Part shown: piece after piece, positions 8,180-18,019 of the stretch
Layout: each line of letters begins with the position of its first letter
Position numbering within the stretch: position 1 is the first letter of the stretch
From: [Clostridium] viride DSM 6836
GTDB lineage: Bacteria; Bacillota; Clostridia; Oscillospirales; Oscillospiraceae
DNA: 64,000 bases
Assembly (NCBI GenBank): GCA_000620945.1
Contig: JHZO01000004.1
Location: forward strand, 310,001 to 374,000
Reading direction: 5' to 3'
The notes under the pieces: generated by a model
What the model saw: the letters and a program-made list of their open reading frames with translations, nothing else
Databases searched by the model: none
Told to the model about the DNA's origin: nothing
Program-made: the position numbers and the translations under genes

Positions 8180-9658
8180 ATGAATGTCAAAAGTTGCGTA
8201 GAAAACAAAGAAAAATTTTCCGTGGAGCTGATTGTTGAAGTCGGTGCGGAAGAATTTGAAGCCGCCGTTGAGCGTGCATACAAGAAGAACAGGGGCAGCA
8301 TTTCCGTACCCGGTTTCCGTAAGGGAAAGGCACCCCGTAAGGTGATCGAAGGCATGTACGGTTCTGGCGTATTCTACCAGGAAGCCATTGAAGAGGTTTA
8401 CCCCACGGCCTGTGAAGAGGCTATTAAAGAAAAGGGTCTTGATGTGGTCGCCACGCCTAAGATCGAGCTTCTCGATGCAGGCAAGGAAGGCCTTAGCTTT
8501 AAGGCAGACGTGACCGTCCGCCCCATCGTTACCTTAGAAAACTATAAGGGCTTAGAAGCCAATAAGGTTCTGGCTACCGTGACCGATGAGGCCGTTTCCA
8601 ATGAACTGAAGACCTTCATTGACCGTGCCACTCGTTTAGAGACCGCGGAGCGTCCCGCTCAGAACGGCGACACGGCAGTGATCGACTTTGAAGGCTTTAA
8701 GGAAGGCATTCCCTTTAACGGCGGCAAGGGCGAGAACTTTGACCTTGTCTTAGGTTCCAGCTCTTTTATCCCTGGTTTTGAAGATCAGGTGGTTGGCATG
8801 AGTGCCGGTGAGGAGAAGGAGATCAGCGTAACCTTCCCCGAAGACTATCAGGCAGAAGATTTGGCAGGCAAGCCCGCCATGTTCCGTGTGAAGCTGCATG
8901 AAGTCAAGGCAAAGGTGATTCCCGAGCTGGACGACGAGTTTGCAAAAGATGTTTCCGAGTTCGAGACCTTGGAAAGCTTTAAGGAAGACCTGCGTGCTAA
9001 GATTGCAGACCGCAACATGGCACAGAGCGAAGGTCAGTTTAAGCAGGCACTCTTGGATCAGCTGAGCGATATGGTTACCATTGAGCTGCCTGAGCCCATG
9101 GTTGAGGCTCAGATTGATCGTTTGATGAACGATTATATGTCACGTTTGGAGCAGCAGGGCATTACCATGGAGATGTATATGTCCTACATGCAGATGAACG
9201 AGCAGATGATGCGTGAGCAGCTGCGCGAGGGCGCAAAGAAGCAGCTTCGCACTCAATTGGCTCTGGATGCCGTGGTTCGTGCGGAGAACATTCAAATTTC
9301 CGATGAAGAGGTCACCGCAGAGTTCCAGAAGATTGCCGACAGCATGCAGGTTTCCGTTACGGATGTGGAAGAAGTCGTGACGAAGGATGTCTATAAGAGA
9401 GACCTGTCCCGTGACCGTGCCATCGAGTTCGTGGCTTCCAACGCAAAGGCAAAGCTGATTACGGCGGAAGAGGCTCTGAAGCTGGAAGAAGTGAAGGCAG
9501 AGGAAACGACCGAAGAGGCAGAAGAGAAGCCCAAAAAGACCAGAACAAAGAAGGCTGCTGAGAAGGCAGAAGACGGTGAGCCTGAGGTCAAAAAGACCAC
9601 TAAGAGAACCAAGAAGGCTGACTCTGCAGAGGAAGAAAAAGCCAAAGCAGAGGAATAA
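8180..9658 (+). CDS. tig: Trigger factor, with a charged C-terminal tail
   Basis: Trigger factor is the ribosome-bound chaperone and peptidyl-prolyl isomerase that meets nascent chains. The N-terminal ribosome-binding domain holds the signature VPGFRKGKAPR near residue 43. The FKBP-type domain spans about 155-240 (DTAVIDFEGF), followed by the helical chaperone domain. At 492 residues it is about 60 longer than usual. The extra tail (from about 438) is almost entirely Lys, Glu, Ala and Thr and looks disordered. AGGAGG lies 7 bases before the ATG. It heads the classic tig-clpP-clpX-lon-engB cluster. Confidence 0.95.
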   Translation: MNVKSCVENKEKFSVELIVEVGAEEFEAAVERAYKKNRGSISVPGFRKGKAPRKVIEGMYGSGVFYQEAIEEVYPTACEEAIKEKGLDVVATPKIELLDAGKEGLSFKADVTVRPIVTLENYKGLEANKVLATVTDEAVSNELKTFIDRATRLETAERPAQNGDTAVIDFEGFKEGIPFNGGKGENFDLVLGSSSFIPGFEDQVVGMSAGEEKEISVTFPEDYQAEDLAGKPAMFRVKLHEVKAKVIPELDDEFAKDVSEFETLESFKEDLRAKIADRNMAQSEGQFKQALLDQLSDMVTIELPEPMVEAQIDRLMNDYMSRLEQQGITMEMYMSYMQMNEQMMREQLREGAKKQLRTQLALDAVVRAENIQISDEEVTAEFQKIADSMQVSVTDVEEVVTKDVYKRDLSRDRAIEFVASNAKAKLITAEEALKLEEVKAEETTEEAEEKPKKTRTKKAAEKAEDGEPEVKKTTKRTKKADSAEEEKAKAEE

Positions 9659-9710
9659 GTTGCCACGCCCAGGGCATACTTTGTTCTAAATGCAAAAAGG
9701 AGATTGCATC

Positions 9711-10292
9711 ATGAGTTTAGTCCCATATGTTGTAGAGCAAACCAATCGGGGAGAACGATCCTACGATATTTTTTCCAGACTACTCAACGATCGCATTGTC
9801 TTCCTCTCCGAGGAAGTCAATGATACCACCGCAAGCTTGATTGTGGCGCAGTTGTTGTATTTGGAATCTCAGGATCCGGATAAGGACATTCAGTTTTACA
9901 TTAACAGCCCCGGTGGCTCTGTGACGGCTGGTCTGGCGATTTATGATACCATGCAGTATATTAAGTGTGATGTATCGACCATTTGTATCGGTATGGCGGC
10001 GAGTATGGGAGCATTCCTTTTGGCCGCTGGTACGAAGGGAAAGCGTCTGGCACTCCCGAACGCCGAAATCATGATCCATCAACCCTCTGCTGGAACCCGC
10101 GGTCAGGTGACCGATATGGCGATTCACGTGAAGCGCTTTGAGGAAAACAAGCGCCGCTTGAATGAGATTTTGGCAGAACGCTGTGGTAAGCCCGTGGAAG
10201 TCGTTGCGGCCGATACGGAGCGCGACAACTTTATGACGGCAGACGAAGCGAAGGCTTATGGCCTGGTTGATCAGGTGATCCAAAAGCGTTAA
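9711..10292 (+). CDS. clpP: ATP-dependent Clp protease, proteolytic subunit
   Basis: The 193-residue serine peptidase that assembles into two heptameric rings and degrades substrates fed by ClpX or ClpC. The catalytic triad is intact: Ser in GMAASMGA near residue 97, His in MIHQPSAG near 122 and Asp in DTERDNFM near 171. Start 9711 is preferred over an in-frame ATG 21 bases earlier because the AAGGAG site lies between them. It is followed by a GC hairpin and clpX. Confidence 0.97.
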   Translation: MSLVPYVVEQTNRGERSYDIFSRLLNDRIVFLSEEVNDTTASLIVAQLLYLESQDPDKDIQFYINSPGGSVTAGLAIYDTMQYIKCDVSTICIGMAASMGAFLLAAGTKGKRLALPNAEIMIHQPSAGTRGQVTDMAIHVKRFEENKRRLNEILAERCGKPVEVVAADTERDNFMTADEAKAYGLVDQVIQKR

Positions 10293-10306
10293 CATGACAG
10301 GGAAGA

Positions 10307-10336
10307 GGGGGAGCGCAAAACACTCCCCCGCTTCTT
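10307..10336 (+). terminator. Hairpin between clpP and clpX
   Basis: GGGGGAG and CTCCCCC pair across a 9-base loop, followed by a CTTCTTCTT run rather than a clean T tract. It is probably a partial terminator that lowers readthrough into clpX. Confidence 0.55.
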
Positions 10337-10363
10337 CTTATGTCTCATGAGGTGATCATAAGT

Positions 10364-11686
10364 ATGGCTAAAAATGAAGAAAGAAAATCCGTTCGCTGTT
10401 CGTTCTGTGGAAAGCATCAGGAGCAGGTTGCTCGCATCATTGCCGGCCCCGGCGCCTATATTTGCAATGAATGCGTACATCTTTGTCTCAACATTTTAGA
10501 TGACATGTCCATGCCCGACGAGCAGCTTTATCCCGATATGCCGGACGTTATCCCCAACCCTAAGGAAATTAAAGTCGTGTTGGATGAGTACATCATTGGT
10601 CAGAGTGCCGCCAAGGTGGCCCTTTCCGTTGCTGTGTACAATCATTACAAGCGAATTTACTTCGGAGGCGGAGATGATGTGGAGCTGCAAAAGAGTAACA
10701 TTCTCTTGTTAGGCCCCACAGGTTCGGGCAAAACCCTCTTTGCTCAGACCTTGGCTCGCATTTTGAAGGTGCCCTTTGCCATTGCGGATGCCACCACCTT
10801 AACCGAAGCCGGTTATGTGGGTGACGATGTGGAGAATATTCTTCTCCGCTTGGTTCAGGCAGCCGATTACGACGTCGAGCTTGCAGAACGCGGCATCATT
10901 TATATCGATGAGATGGATAAAATCGCGCGGAAGAGTGAAAATACATCTATTACCCGCGATGTCTCTGGCGAAGGTGTTCAGCAGGCACTGCTCAAGATTC
11001 TGGAAGGTACGGTGGCGAACGTTCCCCCACAAGGAGGACGCAAGCATCCCCATCAGGAATTTATTCAAGTCAACACCAAGAATATCCTCTTTATCTGCGG
11101 CGGAGCTTTTGATGGGATCGAAAAGATCATTGAAAAGCGCGTCAATAAGAAGAGCATTGGCTTTGGCGCCGAAATTATGAGCAAATCCGAACGCGTCGAG
11201 TCTCGCATTCTACGTGAGATTCAACCGCATGACCTGTTAAAGTTTGGTATCATTCCGGAGTTGGTTGGCCGTCTCCCAGTCATTACCGCATTGGATCCTT
11301 TAAGTAAGGAAAATCTGGTGCAGATTTTGACGGAGCCCAAGAATGCTCTTGTGAAGCAATACCAAAAGCTGATGGAATACGACATGGTGACTCTCCTCTT
11401 TGAAGATAAGGCCCTCGAGGCTGTGGCAGAAAAGGCGATTGAGCGCGGCATTGGTGCTCGTGGCCTGCGTGCCATTTTAGAAGAGGTTATGGTGCAGGTT
11501 ATGTTCGATGTACCCTCAGAGCAGGAAATCTATGAGGTCATTGTGACCGAGGATTGTGTCAAGTCGGGCACTGCACCGGAAATTCATCGTGATCCCGAAC
11601 GTCCTAAGCGTCCGCGCTTAGGAGCCGCTGCGCTACGTGCGGAGGTCGGAGGACTTTCCAGCGGTAAGCATGGGAATGTATCCTAA
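10364..11686 (+). CDS. clpX: ATP-dependent Clp protease ATP-binding subunit ClpX
   Basis: A 440-residue AAA+ unfoldase. The N-terminal zinc domain has CSFCGK and CNECVHLC (four Cys). Walker A is GPTGSGKT near residue 118, Walker B is IIYIDEMDK near 180 and the pore loop is GYVGDD near 150. The IGF tripeptide in KKSIGFGAE near 264 docks onto ClpP, so the protein should work with the adjacent clpP product. Start 10364 follows GAGGTGAT; an in-frame ATG lies 24 bases earlier. Confidence 0.97.
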   Translation: MAKNEERKSVRCSFCGKHQEQVARIIAGPGAYICNECVHLCLNILDDMSMPDEQLYPDMPDVIPNPKEIKVVLDEYIIGQSAAKVALSVAVYNHYKRIYFGGGDDVELQKSNILLLGPTGSGKTLFAQTLARILKVPFAIADATTLTEAGYVGDDVENILLRLVQAADYDVELAERGIIYIDEMDKIARKSENTSITRDVSGEGVQQALLKILEGTVANVPPQGGRKHPHQEFIQVNTKNILFICGGAFDGIEKIIEKRVNKKSIGFGAEIMSKSERVESRILREIQPHDLLKFGIIPELVGRLPVITALDPLSKENLVQILTEPKNALVKQYQKLMEYDMVTLLFEDKALEAVAEKAIERGIGARGLRAILEEVMVQVMFDVPSEQEIYEVIVTEDCVKSGTAPEIHRDPERPKRPRLGAAALRAEVGGLSSGKHGNVS

Positions 11687-11695
11687 AAGGACGGT

Positions 11696-11728
11696 CAGGC
11701 GGAGGGGTTTATCTCTCCGCCTGTTTCT
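11696..11728 (+). terminator. Hairpin between clpX and lon
   Basis: CAGGCGGAG and CTCCGCCTG form a 9-bp stem with a 10-base loop, followed by TTTCTTT. It is a likely weak terminator after clpX. Confidence 0.55.
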
Positions 11729-11747
11729 TTGGCAAAGGATGTGAACT

Positions 11748-14159
11748 ATGATGATGAAGCAAGAACAAATCACGGAAATGCCGGCACTGGCCCTGCGCGG
11801 TCTGACGGTATATCCCCATATGATGATTCACTTTGATGTGGGAAGGGAAGCTTCGGTTCATGCGCTGGAAACCGCCATGAGCAGCAGTCAGCCCATTTTC
11901 CTCATTGCACAACGCGATATGCGTGTGGAAGAGCCGGGACAAAAGGATTTGTTTACGGTGGGAACGGTGTCCAATGTACGTCAAATTCTGCGCATGCCGG
12001 GAAAATCCATCCGAGTGATGGTGGAGGGAGTATCCCGAGGTCGTTTGCATGCCATCACACAGACCGAACCGCACCTGGTGGCACAGGTGGAGGTTTTTGA
12101 ATCCTTAGGAGAAGGAAAACCAACGGTAAAGAGTGAGGCCTTGGTAAGACACGCCTATGAGCTCTTCGAGCGCTATGCGGAGCTCTCGCCTAAAATGTCA
12201 CCTGACCTGCTGCTAGGGGTCTTATCCAGTGAAGACCCGGACTATATCTCCGATTTTATTGCACAAAACGTGGTTATGCGTGTGACCGACAAACAGGCCA
12301 TCCTGGAAGAAGTGAAACCTCTTCCGCGCCTGAATAAATTGCTGCGCCTGCTCGCTCGCGAGGTCGAGATCTTGGAAATGGAGCAGGACATTCAGAACAA
12401 AGTACAAGATAACCTCTCAAAAACCCAAAAGGATATCGTTCTGCGCGAGCAGTTGAAGGTGATCCGCCGGGAGTTGGGAGAAGGGGAGCAGGGCGATAGT
12501 GAAATTGATCAGTATCGTCAGCGCATCTATGCGGCGAAGCTACCCAAGGAAGTGGAAGAAAAACTTCTCAAAGAGGTTTCAAACCTAGAGCGGCAACACT
12601 TTGGTTCTGCTGAGGCCAGCGTGCTGCGGAACTATCTTGATGTGTGCTTAGAGCTTCCTTGGTCAAAAACGACTAAGGAGCGCATCAATGTCGAAGTGGC
12701 TCGAAAGCACTTAGAGCAAGATCATTTTGGCTTGGCCAAGGTGAAGGAGCGCATCTTAGAGTTCTTGGCGGTCAAGCAACTCTCTCCCGAGCTGCGTGGC
12801 GAAATTCTATGTCTTGTGGGCCCTCCCGGCGTGGGCAAAACTTCGATCGCCATGTCCATGGCAAACGCCATGAATCGGAAGTTGGCCCGCATCTCTCTGG
12901 GCGGCGTGCACGATGAGGCGGAAATCCGTGGCCACCGCAAGACCTATGTTGGTGCCATGCCCGGTCGTATCATCAACGGAATCAAGCAGGCCGGCAGCAA
13001 AAATGCCATCCTACTCTTGGATGAGATTGATAAGATGGGAATGGATCACCGGGGAGACCCTGCTTCCGCCCTCCTTGAGGTCTTAGATGCCCAGCAAAAC
13101 AGCACCTTCCGGGACCATTTCATTGAGCTTCCCTTCGACCTCTCGGAGGTGCTCTTTGTGATGACGGCCAATACGCTGGATACCATTCCAAAGCCGCTCT
13201 TGGATCGTATGGAGATCATTGAGCTTTCCAGCTATACCGACGAAGAGAAGCTGCAGATTGCAAAGCGACACCTGCTTCCACGTGAGCTCAAGCGGCATGG
13301 GCTGACCAAGCGTCAGCTGCAACTGACGGAGGATGCCATTCGGGAAATCATCGTTTCCTACACCCGGGAATCCGGTGTGCGTATTCTGGAGCGTCGCTTG
13401 GGTGACGTTTGCCGGAAGGCGGCCATGCGCTTGGTGTCCGGAGAGACTAAGACCATCCGCGTGACCGGGGATACGGTGGAAGATTTCCTGGGCGTCCGGA
13501 AGTATCATCCGGAGAAGAACGGAAGAGAGCACCGTGTGGGAGTGGTCAATGGCTTGGCGTGGACCAGTGTGGGCGGCTCACTCTTGGAAGCCGAAGTCAA
13601 TGTGGTTCCCGGCAGCGGAAAACTGGAGCTGACGGGAAACCTGGGCGATGTCATGAAGGAATCTGCCATGGCGGCCCTTAGTTATATTCGCAGCCGTGCC
13701 AACCAGCTGGGCATCTCCACAGCCTTCCACAAGGAACTTGATATTCACGTCCATTTCCCGGAGGGGGCCGTACCAAAGGACGGCCCGTCCGCGGGCATTA
13801 CCATGGCCGTTGCCATCGTTTCCGCTCTCACCGAGACGCCTGTTCGTGGAGATGTGGCCATGACCGGGGAGATTTCTCTGCGTGGCCGTGTGCTACCCAT
13901 TGGCGGCCTCCGGGAAAAATCCATGGCGGCACTGCGCAACGGCATCCACACCGTCATTATTCCGGCAGAGAATGAAAAGGATTTGCAGGACATTGATCCA
14001 ACGGTTCGTTCTGCCCTTCAATTTATCCCGGTGCAGCATGTAGATGAAGTGCTTTCCTATGCACTGGAGCAATCCCCCTTGATCCGTTCGGATAAAGCAG
14101 AGCCACCGATGGCAGAGACCGGCCCGACCCGTGGTAACCGGGTGAATCTGAAGCAGTAA
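11748..14159 (+). CDS. lon: ATP-dependent Lon protease (LonA type)
   Basis: An 803-residue soluble Lon: N-terminal substrate domain (about 1-200), AAA+ module with Walker A GPPGVGKT near residue 362 and Walker B LLLDEIDK near 426, and the C-terminal Ser/Lys peptidase domain with PKDGPSAG (catalytic Ser near 684). There is no membrane segment, which separates it from LonB. It degrades misfolded and regulatory proteins. The start offers ATGs at 11748 and 11751 behind AAAGGATGTGA. Confidence 0.96.
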   Translation: MMMKQEQITEMPALALRGLTVYPHMMIHFDVGREASVHALETAMSSSQPIFLIAQRDMRVEEPGQKDLFTVGTVSNVRQILRMPGKSIRVMVEGVSRGRLHAITQTEPHLVAQVEVFESLGEGKPTVKSEALVRHAYELFERYAELSPKMSPDLLLGVLSSEDPDYISDFIAQNVVMRVTDKQAILEEVKPLPRLNKLLRLLAREVEILEMEQDIQNKVQDNLSKTQKDIVLREQLKVIRRELGEGEQGDSEIDQYRQRIYAAKLPKEVEEKLLKEVSNLERQHFGSAEASVLRNYLDVCLELPWSKTTKERINVEVARKHLEQDHFGLAKVKERILEFLAVKQLSPELRGEILCLVGPPGVGKTSIAMSMANAMNRKLARISLGGVHDEAEIRGHRKTYVGAMPGRIINGIKQAGSKNAILLLDEIDKMGMDHRGDPASALLEVLDAQQNSTFRDHFIELPFDLSEVLFVMTANTLDTIPKPLLDRMEIIELSSYTDEEKLQIAKRHLLPRELKRHGLTKRQLQLTEDAIREIIVSYTRESGVRILERRLGDVCRKAAMRLVSGETKTIRVTGDTVEDFLGVRKYHPEKNGREHRVGVVNGLAWTSVGGSLLEAEVNVVPGSGKLELTGNLGDVMKESAMAALSYIRSRANQLGISTAFHKELDIHVHFPEGAVPKDGPSAGITMAVAIVSALTETPVRGDVAMTGEISLRGRVLPIGGLREKSMAALRNGIHTVIIPAENEKDLQDIDPTVRSALQFIPVQHVDEVLSYALEQSPLIRSDKAEPPMAETGPTRGNRVNLKQ

Positions 14160-14171
14160 GGAGCACCCGGC

Positions 14172-14762
14172 ATGAAATTAAACGTACAAATTGCGGAGTT
14201 TATCCGCTCCGCGGCAAAGCGGGAAGACTTTCCGCGGGATCGTCTTCCCCAAGTGGTTTTCGCAGGACGCTCGAATGTTGGAAAGTCTTCCGTCATCAAT
14301 CGGCTGCTCAACCGCAAGAACTTAGCTCGTGTGGGGTCCGCTCCCGGCAAGACCACCCACATCAATTACTTTCTCATTGATGAAAAGCTCTATCTGGTTG
14401 ACCTTCCGGGCTATGGCTATGCCAAAGTCTCCAAGACGGAGAGAGCGCGCTGGGCAAAGCTCATTGAAACGTGGTTTGCCGATACGGAGTTGATGACGCT
14501 GGGGGTCATGTTGGTGGATATTCGCCACAAACCCACGGTGGATGACTGCACCATGGCAGAGTGGTTCAAAGCCTCGGGAAAGCCCTTTATTATCGTGGCC
14601 AATAAGCAGGACAAGATCAAAAAGAGTGAGCTAGAGCCCAATGTTGCGCGGATTCGCGAAACCCTTGGTTTATCCGACGAGACCTTGGTCATTCCCTTTT
14701 CAGCAGAGAAGAGTGTCGGACGGCAGGAGCTCTTGGATCAAATCATCGAGCATATGGAATAA
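14172..14762 (+). CDS. engB: Ribosome biogenesis GTP-binding protein EngB/YsxC
   Basis: A 196-residue TRAFAC GTPase needed for 50S assembly. G1 is GRSNVGKSS near residue 32, G3 is DLPGYGYA near 77, G4 is NKQD near 144 and G5 is PFSAEK near 177. It starts 12 bases after lon behind AAGGAG, keeping the common lon-engB pairing. Confidence 0.95.
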   Translation: MKLNVQIAEFIRSAAKREDFPRDRLPQVVFAGRSNVGKSSVINRLLNRKNLARVGSAPGKTTHINYFLIDEKLYLVDLPGYGYAKVSKTERARWAKLIETWFADTELMTLGVMLVDIRHKPTVDDCTMAEWFKASGKPFIIVANKQDKIKKSELEPNVARIRETLGLSDETLVIPFSAEKSVGRQELLDQIIEHME

Positions 14763-14769
14763 GAATTGG

Positions 14770-14795
14770 GACGAGTGACCACGGTCACTCGTCCA
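14770..14795 (+). terminator. Hairpin after engB
   Basis: GGACGAGTGACC and GGTCACTCGTCC form a very stable palindrome eight bases after the engB stop. A T-rich stretch follows only after about 20 bases, so termination may be incomplete. Confidence 0.6.
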
Positions 14796-14821
14796 TTCCC
14801 TTTCCTTCCGTTGGGTTTTTC

Positions 14822-14850
14822 TTGTCGTATGCGGAAAGCTTTGCTATAAT
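14822..14850 (+). promoter_or_regulatory. Promoter of the M50-scpA-scpB-ytfIJ run
   Basis: TTGTCG (14822-14827), 17 bases and TATAAT (14845-14850). It sits just past the engB hairpin and 35 bases upstream of the M50 protease gene, so it probably drives the run through gerW. Confidence 0.65.
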
Positions 14851-14884
14851 AAGATAGAAAACAAACTGGGAGAGGAGGCGCTTC

Positions 14885-15571
14885 ATGCAAGATGTATGGT
14901 CCACCGTGGATTGGAACCAGATGTTTTCGTTCTTTTTGCGCGTGTTTGCAGTGCTTCTTTGCATCATGATACATGAGGTGAGTCATGGTCTGGCTGCCTA
15001 CTACTTAGGAGACCCCACGGCGAAGCAAGGCAAGCGCCTGTCGTTTAACCCCATACGCCACATCGACCCCTTGGGACTGATTATGATGGTTACCGTTGGC
15101 TTTGGTTGGGCGAAACCGGTTCCGGTCGACCCGCGCTATTTCAAACATCCACAAAGTGGCATGGCAATCACCGCATTAGCCGGCCCACTTTCTAATTTTG
15201 TACTGGCTTTTCTCTCTTGCGCCATTTACCAAGGAACCTTAGCTCTGATGACTGTACAAGGAGCAAGCCCTGGACTGTTGCAATTGAACCGCTTTTTGGG
15301 GATGCTGATCATTCTCAACATCGGACTTGGTATTTTCAACTTAATTCCATTTCCGCCCCTGGACGGGTCCAAAATCTTGGGTCTTGTCCTGTCAGAACGG
15401 CTCTACTTTTCCCTCATGCGATATGAGAATATCGGCATGCTTCTGCTAATGGCCATTCTTTGGTTTGGTTATTTGGATGTGCCCCTCACGTTTTTACGTA
15501 CTGGAATGACGGATTTTATGTTAAATAGCACGGACTTTGTCTACAACGGCCTATTGCGAGTGTTGGGATAA
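14885..15571 (+). CDS. Site-2 (M50) membrane metalloprotease
   Basis: A 228-residue polytopic protease with zinc motif HEVSH near residue 31 and NLIPFPPLDGSK near 154. It belongs to the small bacterial M50 group usually encoded next to scpA in Clostridia and whose substrate is unknown. It is distinct from the spoIVFB-like paralog at 1.9-2.5 kb. GGAGG lies before the ATG, and scpA begins two bases after its stop. Confidence 0.88.
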   Translation: MQDVWSTVDWNQMFSFFLRVFAVLLCIMIHEVSHGLAAYYLGDPTAKQGKRLSFNPIRHIDPLGLIMMVTVGFGWAKPVPVDPRYFKHPQSGMAITALAGPLSNFVLAFLSCAIYQGTLALMTVQGASPGLLQLNRFLGMLIILNIGLGIFNLIPFPPLDGSKILGLVLSERLYFSLMRYENIGMLLLMAILWFGYLDVPLTFLRTGMTDFMLNSTDFVYNGLLRVLG

Positions 15572-15573
15572 GT

Positions 15574-16350
15574 ATGGAAGCACCCATCTATCGTTTGGAG
15601 AAGGTACTTAGCGCCAAGCCGGAAGAGGAGCGCGACTTTGTTGGCCCTCTTGATGTTATTCTGTTTCTTCTTAGCAAACATAAGATCGAAATTGCCGACA
15701 TTTCGGTGGCGCAGATTTTGGATCAATACTTGGCCTGGATGGCTCAGCGCAAGGAACTCGATCTGGAGATAACCAGTGAATTCATTGCCATGGCGGCACA
15801 CCTCTTGTACATCAAAACTCGGATGCTGCTCTCCGAACAGGATGAGGAAGCCCTCTCAGAAATGGAGCTCCTCATTGCCGACTTGGAGAAGAGAAAGCGA
15901 GAGGAAACGAAAACCCACCTATCGGCGGTACTGCCGGAGATGGAACGCTTGCACCGCTATGCATCTGGATATTTTTCAACCCCGTGCAAGCTGGAAGCAG
16001 AAGGGACCAGGCCTCTAGAATACGCACATCATCCGGATGAGCTTATAAAGGCCTTGGAGCGCATGGCAACCCGCAGGTGGGAAAGGCTTCCGCCACCATT
16101 GTCTGCCTTTGAAGGGGTGGTTGGTCGAGAGCCTTACCCGCTAGAGCAAAAAGTGGAGCAGTTGACTCTTCGCTTGGAGCAAGGCGCTTTGTCTCTTTCT
16201 AGCTTGTTTGAAGAAAGCAAAAGCCGGTCAGAGCTTGTGGCAAGTTTCCTCGTTGTTTTGGAGCTTTGTCGCGATGGGAAGGCACTTTTGCTGCAAGAAG
16301 GGGACGAGCTGACACTATTGCCCGCAGGGCGGGAAGCATTCATCCCATAA
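15574..16350 (+). CDS. scpA: Segregation and condensation protein A
   Basis: The 258-residue kleisin subunit of SMC-ScpA-ScpB condensin. The N-terminal block GPLDVILFLLSKHKIEIADIS (near residue 23, split here by one helix) is the segment that contacts the SMC neck, and the C-terminal winged helix contacts the SMC head. The middle linker is charged. It is tightly packed with scpB, and no smc gene is in the window. Confidence 0.93.
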   Translation: MEAPIYRLEKVLSAKPEEERDFVGPLDVILFLLSKHKIEIADISVAQILDQYLAWMAQRKELDLEITSEFIAMAAHLLYIKTRMLLSEQDEEALSEMELLIADLEKRKREETKTHLSAVLPEMERLHRYASGYFSTPCKLEAEGTRPLEYAHHPDELIKALERMATRRWERLPPPLSAFEGVVGREPYPLEQKVEQLTLRLEQGALSLSSLFEESKSRSELVASFLVVLELCRDGKALLLQEGDELTLLPAGREAFIP

Positions 16351-16365
16351 AAGGAGGGAATTGGC

Positions 16366-16908
16366 TTGCAGTGGTCGGAACACCATGCCGCGTTGGAAGC
16401 AATTCTCTTTGCTTCGGGCGAGGCCATTTCCCTTGCTCGACTTTCTGAGGTATTGGGGAAAACGCCAGAGTACATCGAGCAATTGTGTGGCGAACTCATG
16501 GATGACTATCGCTATGGTCAGCGTGGTTTCCGTCTGCTTCGCATGGAAGATCGCGTGCAAATGGTTTCCGCACCGGAATATGCCGCTGAAATCTTGGCAA
16601 TAATGGAAGAAAGAAAGCCGGAGCGCCTCTCGCGCTCCTCTCTCGAGGTTCTGTCTATCATTGCTTACTATGAACCGGTGACGAAAACCTATATTGAACA
16701 AGTGCGGGGCGTGGATAGCTCCTATACCATTGGACTTTTGTTAGATCGGGAGTTCATTGAGGATTGTGGTCGGCTGGAGGTACCCGGAAGGCCCATTTTA
16801 TATCGAACGACACCACACTTTTTAAGAGCCTTCGGCATTTCTTCGCGTGAGGAGCTGCCGGAACTTCCAAGGTCGGAGCAAAGCCAAGAAGAAAAGGGGA
16901 GTGGATGA
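16366..16908 (+). CDS. scpB: Segregation and condensation protein B
   Basis: A 180-residue double winged-helix protein that binds the ScpA linker as a dimer. Family segments AILFASGEAIS near residue 12, LEVLSIIAYYEPVTK near 93 and DREFIEDCGR near 126 are present. The start is TTG 16366, placed by AAAGGAGGG upstream; the protein then begins as ScpB proteins do. Its last bases overlap the next gene. Confidence 0.93.
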   Translation: MQWSEHHAALEAILFASGEAISLARLSEVLGKTPEYIEQLCGELMDDYRYGQRGFRLLRMEDRVQMVSAPEYAAEILAIMEERKPERLSRSSLEVLSIIAYYEPVTKTYIEQVRGVDSSYTIGLLLDREFIEDCGRLEVPGRPILYRTTPHFLRAFGISSREELPELPRSEQSQEEKGSG

Positions 16909-17542
16909 GCTGAACGGACTGTTTATCCTAGCTTTGGTGCTACTGCTTCTGCTGCTTCTCCTTCAAGTTCGGCTGCGCGTCCTGGCGGAGTTTGGTGACC
17001 AAGGTCCCTTGGTTCGCATTGGGTTTGGGCCGATTCGCCTCACGGTTTATCCGCTTCCAGAAAAGCGAAGCAACACACAGAAAAAGCGCAAGGAACGCAA
17101 GAAAGCGCTGAGCACCGATCCCAAGAAAGAAAAGAAGCCGGAAGGGATGACCTTGGATCGCTTTCGCGAGTGGTTGGATCTGGCCATGGACAGCCTTCGA
17201 GAGGTCAGCAATCGCTTGCGCATTGACCTCATCTATCTTCGCTTAGACTGGGGACTGGAGGATCCGGCGGATGCGGCCATTTCCTATGGTTACGCCAATG
17301 CAGTACTTTCGGGGCTATTGACCCTGTTGGAGGTGAACTTCCGGGTGATCAAACGTGACGCAGAAATCCGATTGGATTACACCCTGGAACAACCAAGGGT
17401 GTATGCAAGGTGCTCCTGCTCCCTGCGCGTAAGACAACTGTTGTCCTTAGGACTTGGCGTGGGAATGCGGGCCTATCGAACGTATCGTCGGCAACGGAAC
17501 CAAAGCAAACGAGCAGAACAACATGTAATGATAAAAAAATAA
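16901..17542 (+). CDS. ytfI: DUF2953 protein, YtfI-like
   Basis: About 213 residues: an N-terminal hydrophobic segment of mostly Leu (residues 5-20), a Lys-rich stretch (50-80) and a C-terminal region with RIDLIYLRLDWGLEDPADAA typical of DUF2953. In Bacillus subtilis ytfI precedes ytfJ, as here, which supports a sporulation-linked role; the molecular function is unknown. The start is uncertain: GTG 16901 is assumed, overlapping the scpB stop, but the AAGGGGA site is very close to it. Confidence 0.7.
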   Translation: MDELNGLFILALVLLLLLLLLQVRLRVLAEFGDQGPLVRIGFGPIRLTVYPLPEKRSNTQKKRKERKKALSTDPKKEKKPEGMTLDRFREWLDLAMDSLREVSNRLRIDLIYLRLDWGLEDPADAAISYGYANAVLSGLLTLLEVNFRVIKRDAEIRLDYTLEQPRVYARCSCSLRVRQLLSLGLGVGMRAYRTYRRQRNQSKRAEQHVMIKK

Positions 17543-17556
17543 AGGCGGTGTAAACG

Positions 17557-17964
17557 ATGGAAAAGACCCATCCCATTAACGACATGATGGCAACGACCAT
17601 TCAAAAAGTACGTGATTTGGTGGATGCAAACACCATAGTTGGAGAACCCATCCTAGCAGGTGATGTCACCTTGATCCCAGTTTCAAAACTTTCCTTTGGC
17701 TTTGGTACCGGTGGATCGGAGTACGCAACCAAGAACCAACTGCCAGAAAAGGAGAATGCCTTTGGGGGCGGCGGCGGTGCAGGCATCAAGATTACGCCCG
17801 TGGCATTTTTGGTCGTCAGTGGAGAATCCGTCAAGCTTCTGACCATGGCAGCTCCTGCGGACAATACCATAGATCGTGTGGTGGACATGGTGCCCGGTCT
17901 GGTGGATAAAATTTCGGATCTTTTTGAAAAAAAGCCGAAGGGAAGCAAGGAAACAGCGGGATAA
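17557..17964 (+). CDS. ytfJ: Sporulation protein YtfJ / GerW family
   Basis: A 135-residue protein with a conserved core TIVGEPILAGDVTLIPVSKLSFGFG and a Gly-rich run (GGGGGAG) near residue 72. The Bacillus relative GerW is made in the forespore and is needed for normal germination response. It follows the ytfI-like gene by 14 bases and has an AAGGCGG site. Together with the carboxypeptidase downstream it forms a sporulation block. Confidence 0.88.
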   Translation: MEKTHPINDMMATTIQKVRDLVDANTIVGEPILAGDVTLIPVSKLSFGFGTGGSEYATKNQLPEKENAFGGGGGAGIKITPVAFLVVSGESVKLLTMAAPADNTIDRVVDMVPGLVDKISDLFEKKPKGSKETAG

Positions 17965-17988
17965 ACTCGGAAACATTGCTCCATACTA
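17959..17988 (+). promoter_or_regulatory. Candidate sigma-G (forespore) promoter of dacF
   Basis: GGATA (17959-17963), 18 bases and CATACTA (17982-17988). The -10 matches the Bacillus sigma-G consensus (CATACTA) fully and the -35 fits the looser GNATR form. It lies 31 bases upstream of the dacF-type start codon. Confidence 0.45.
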
Positions 17989-18019
17989 GAGAGTAGAATT
18001 TAGTAAGGAGTGATGTGCA

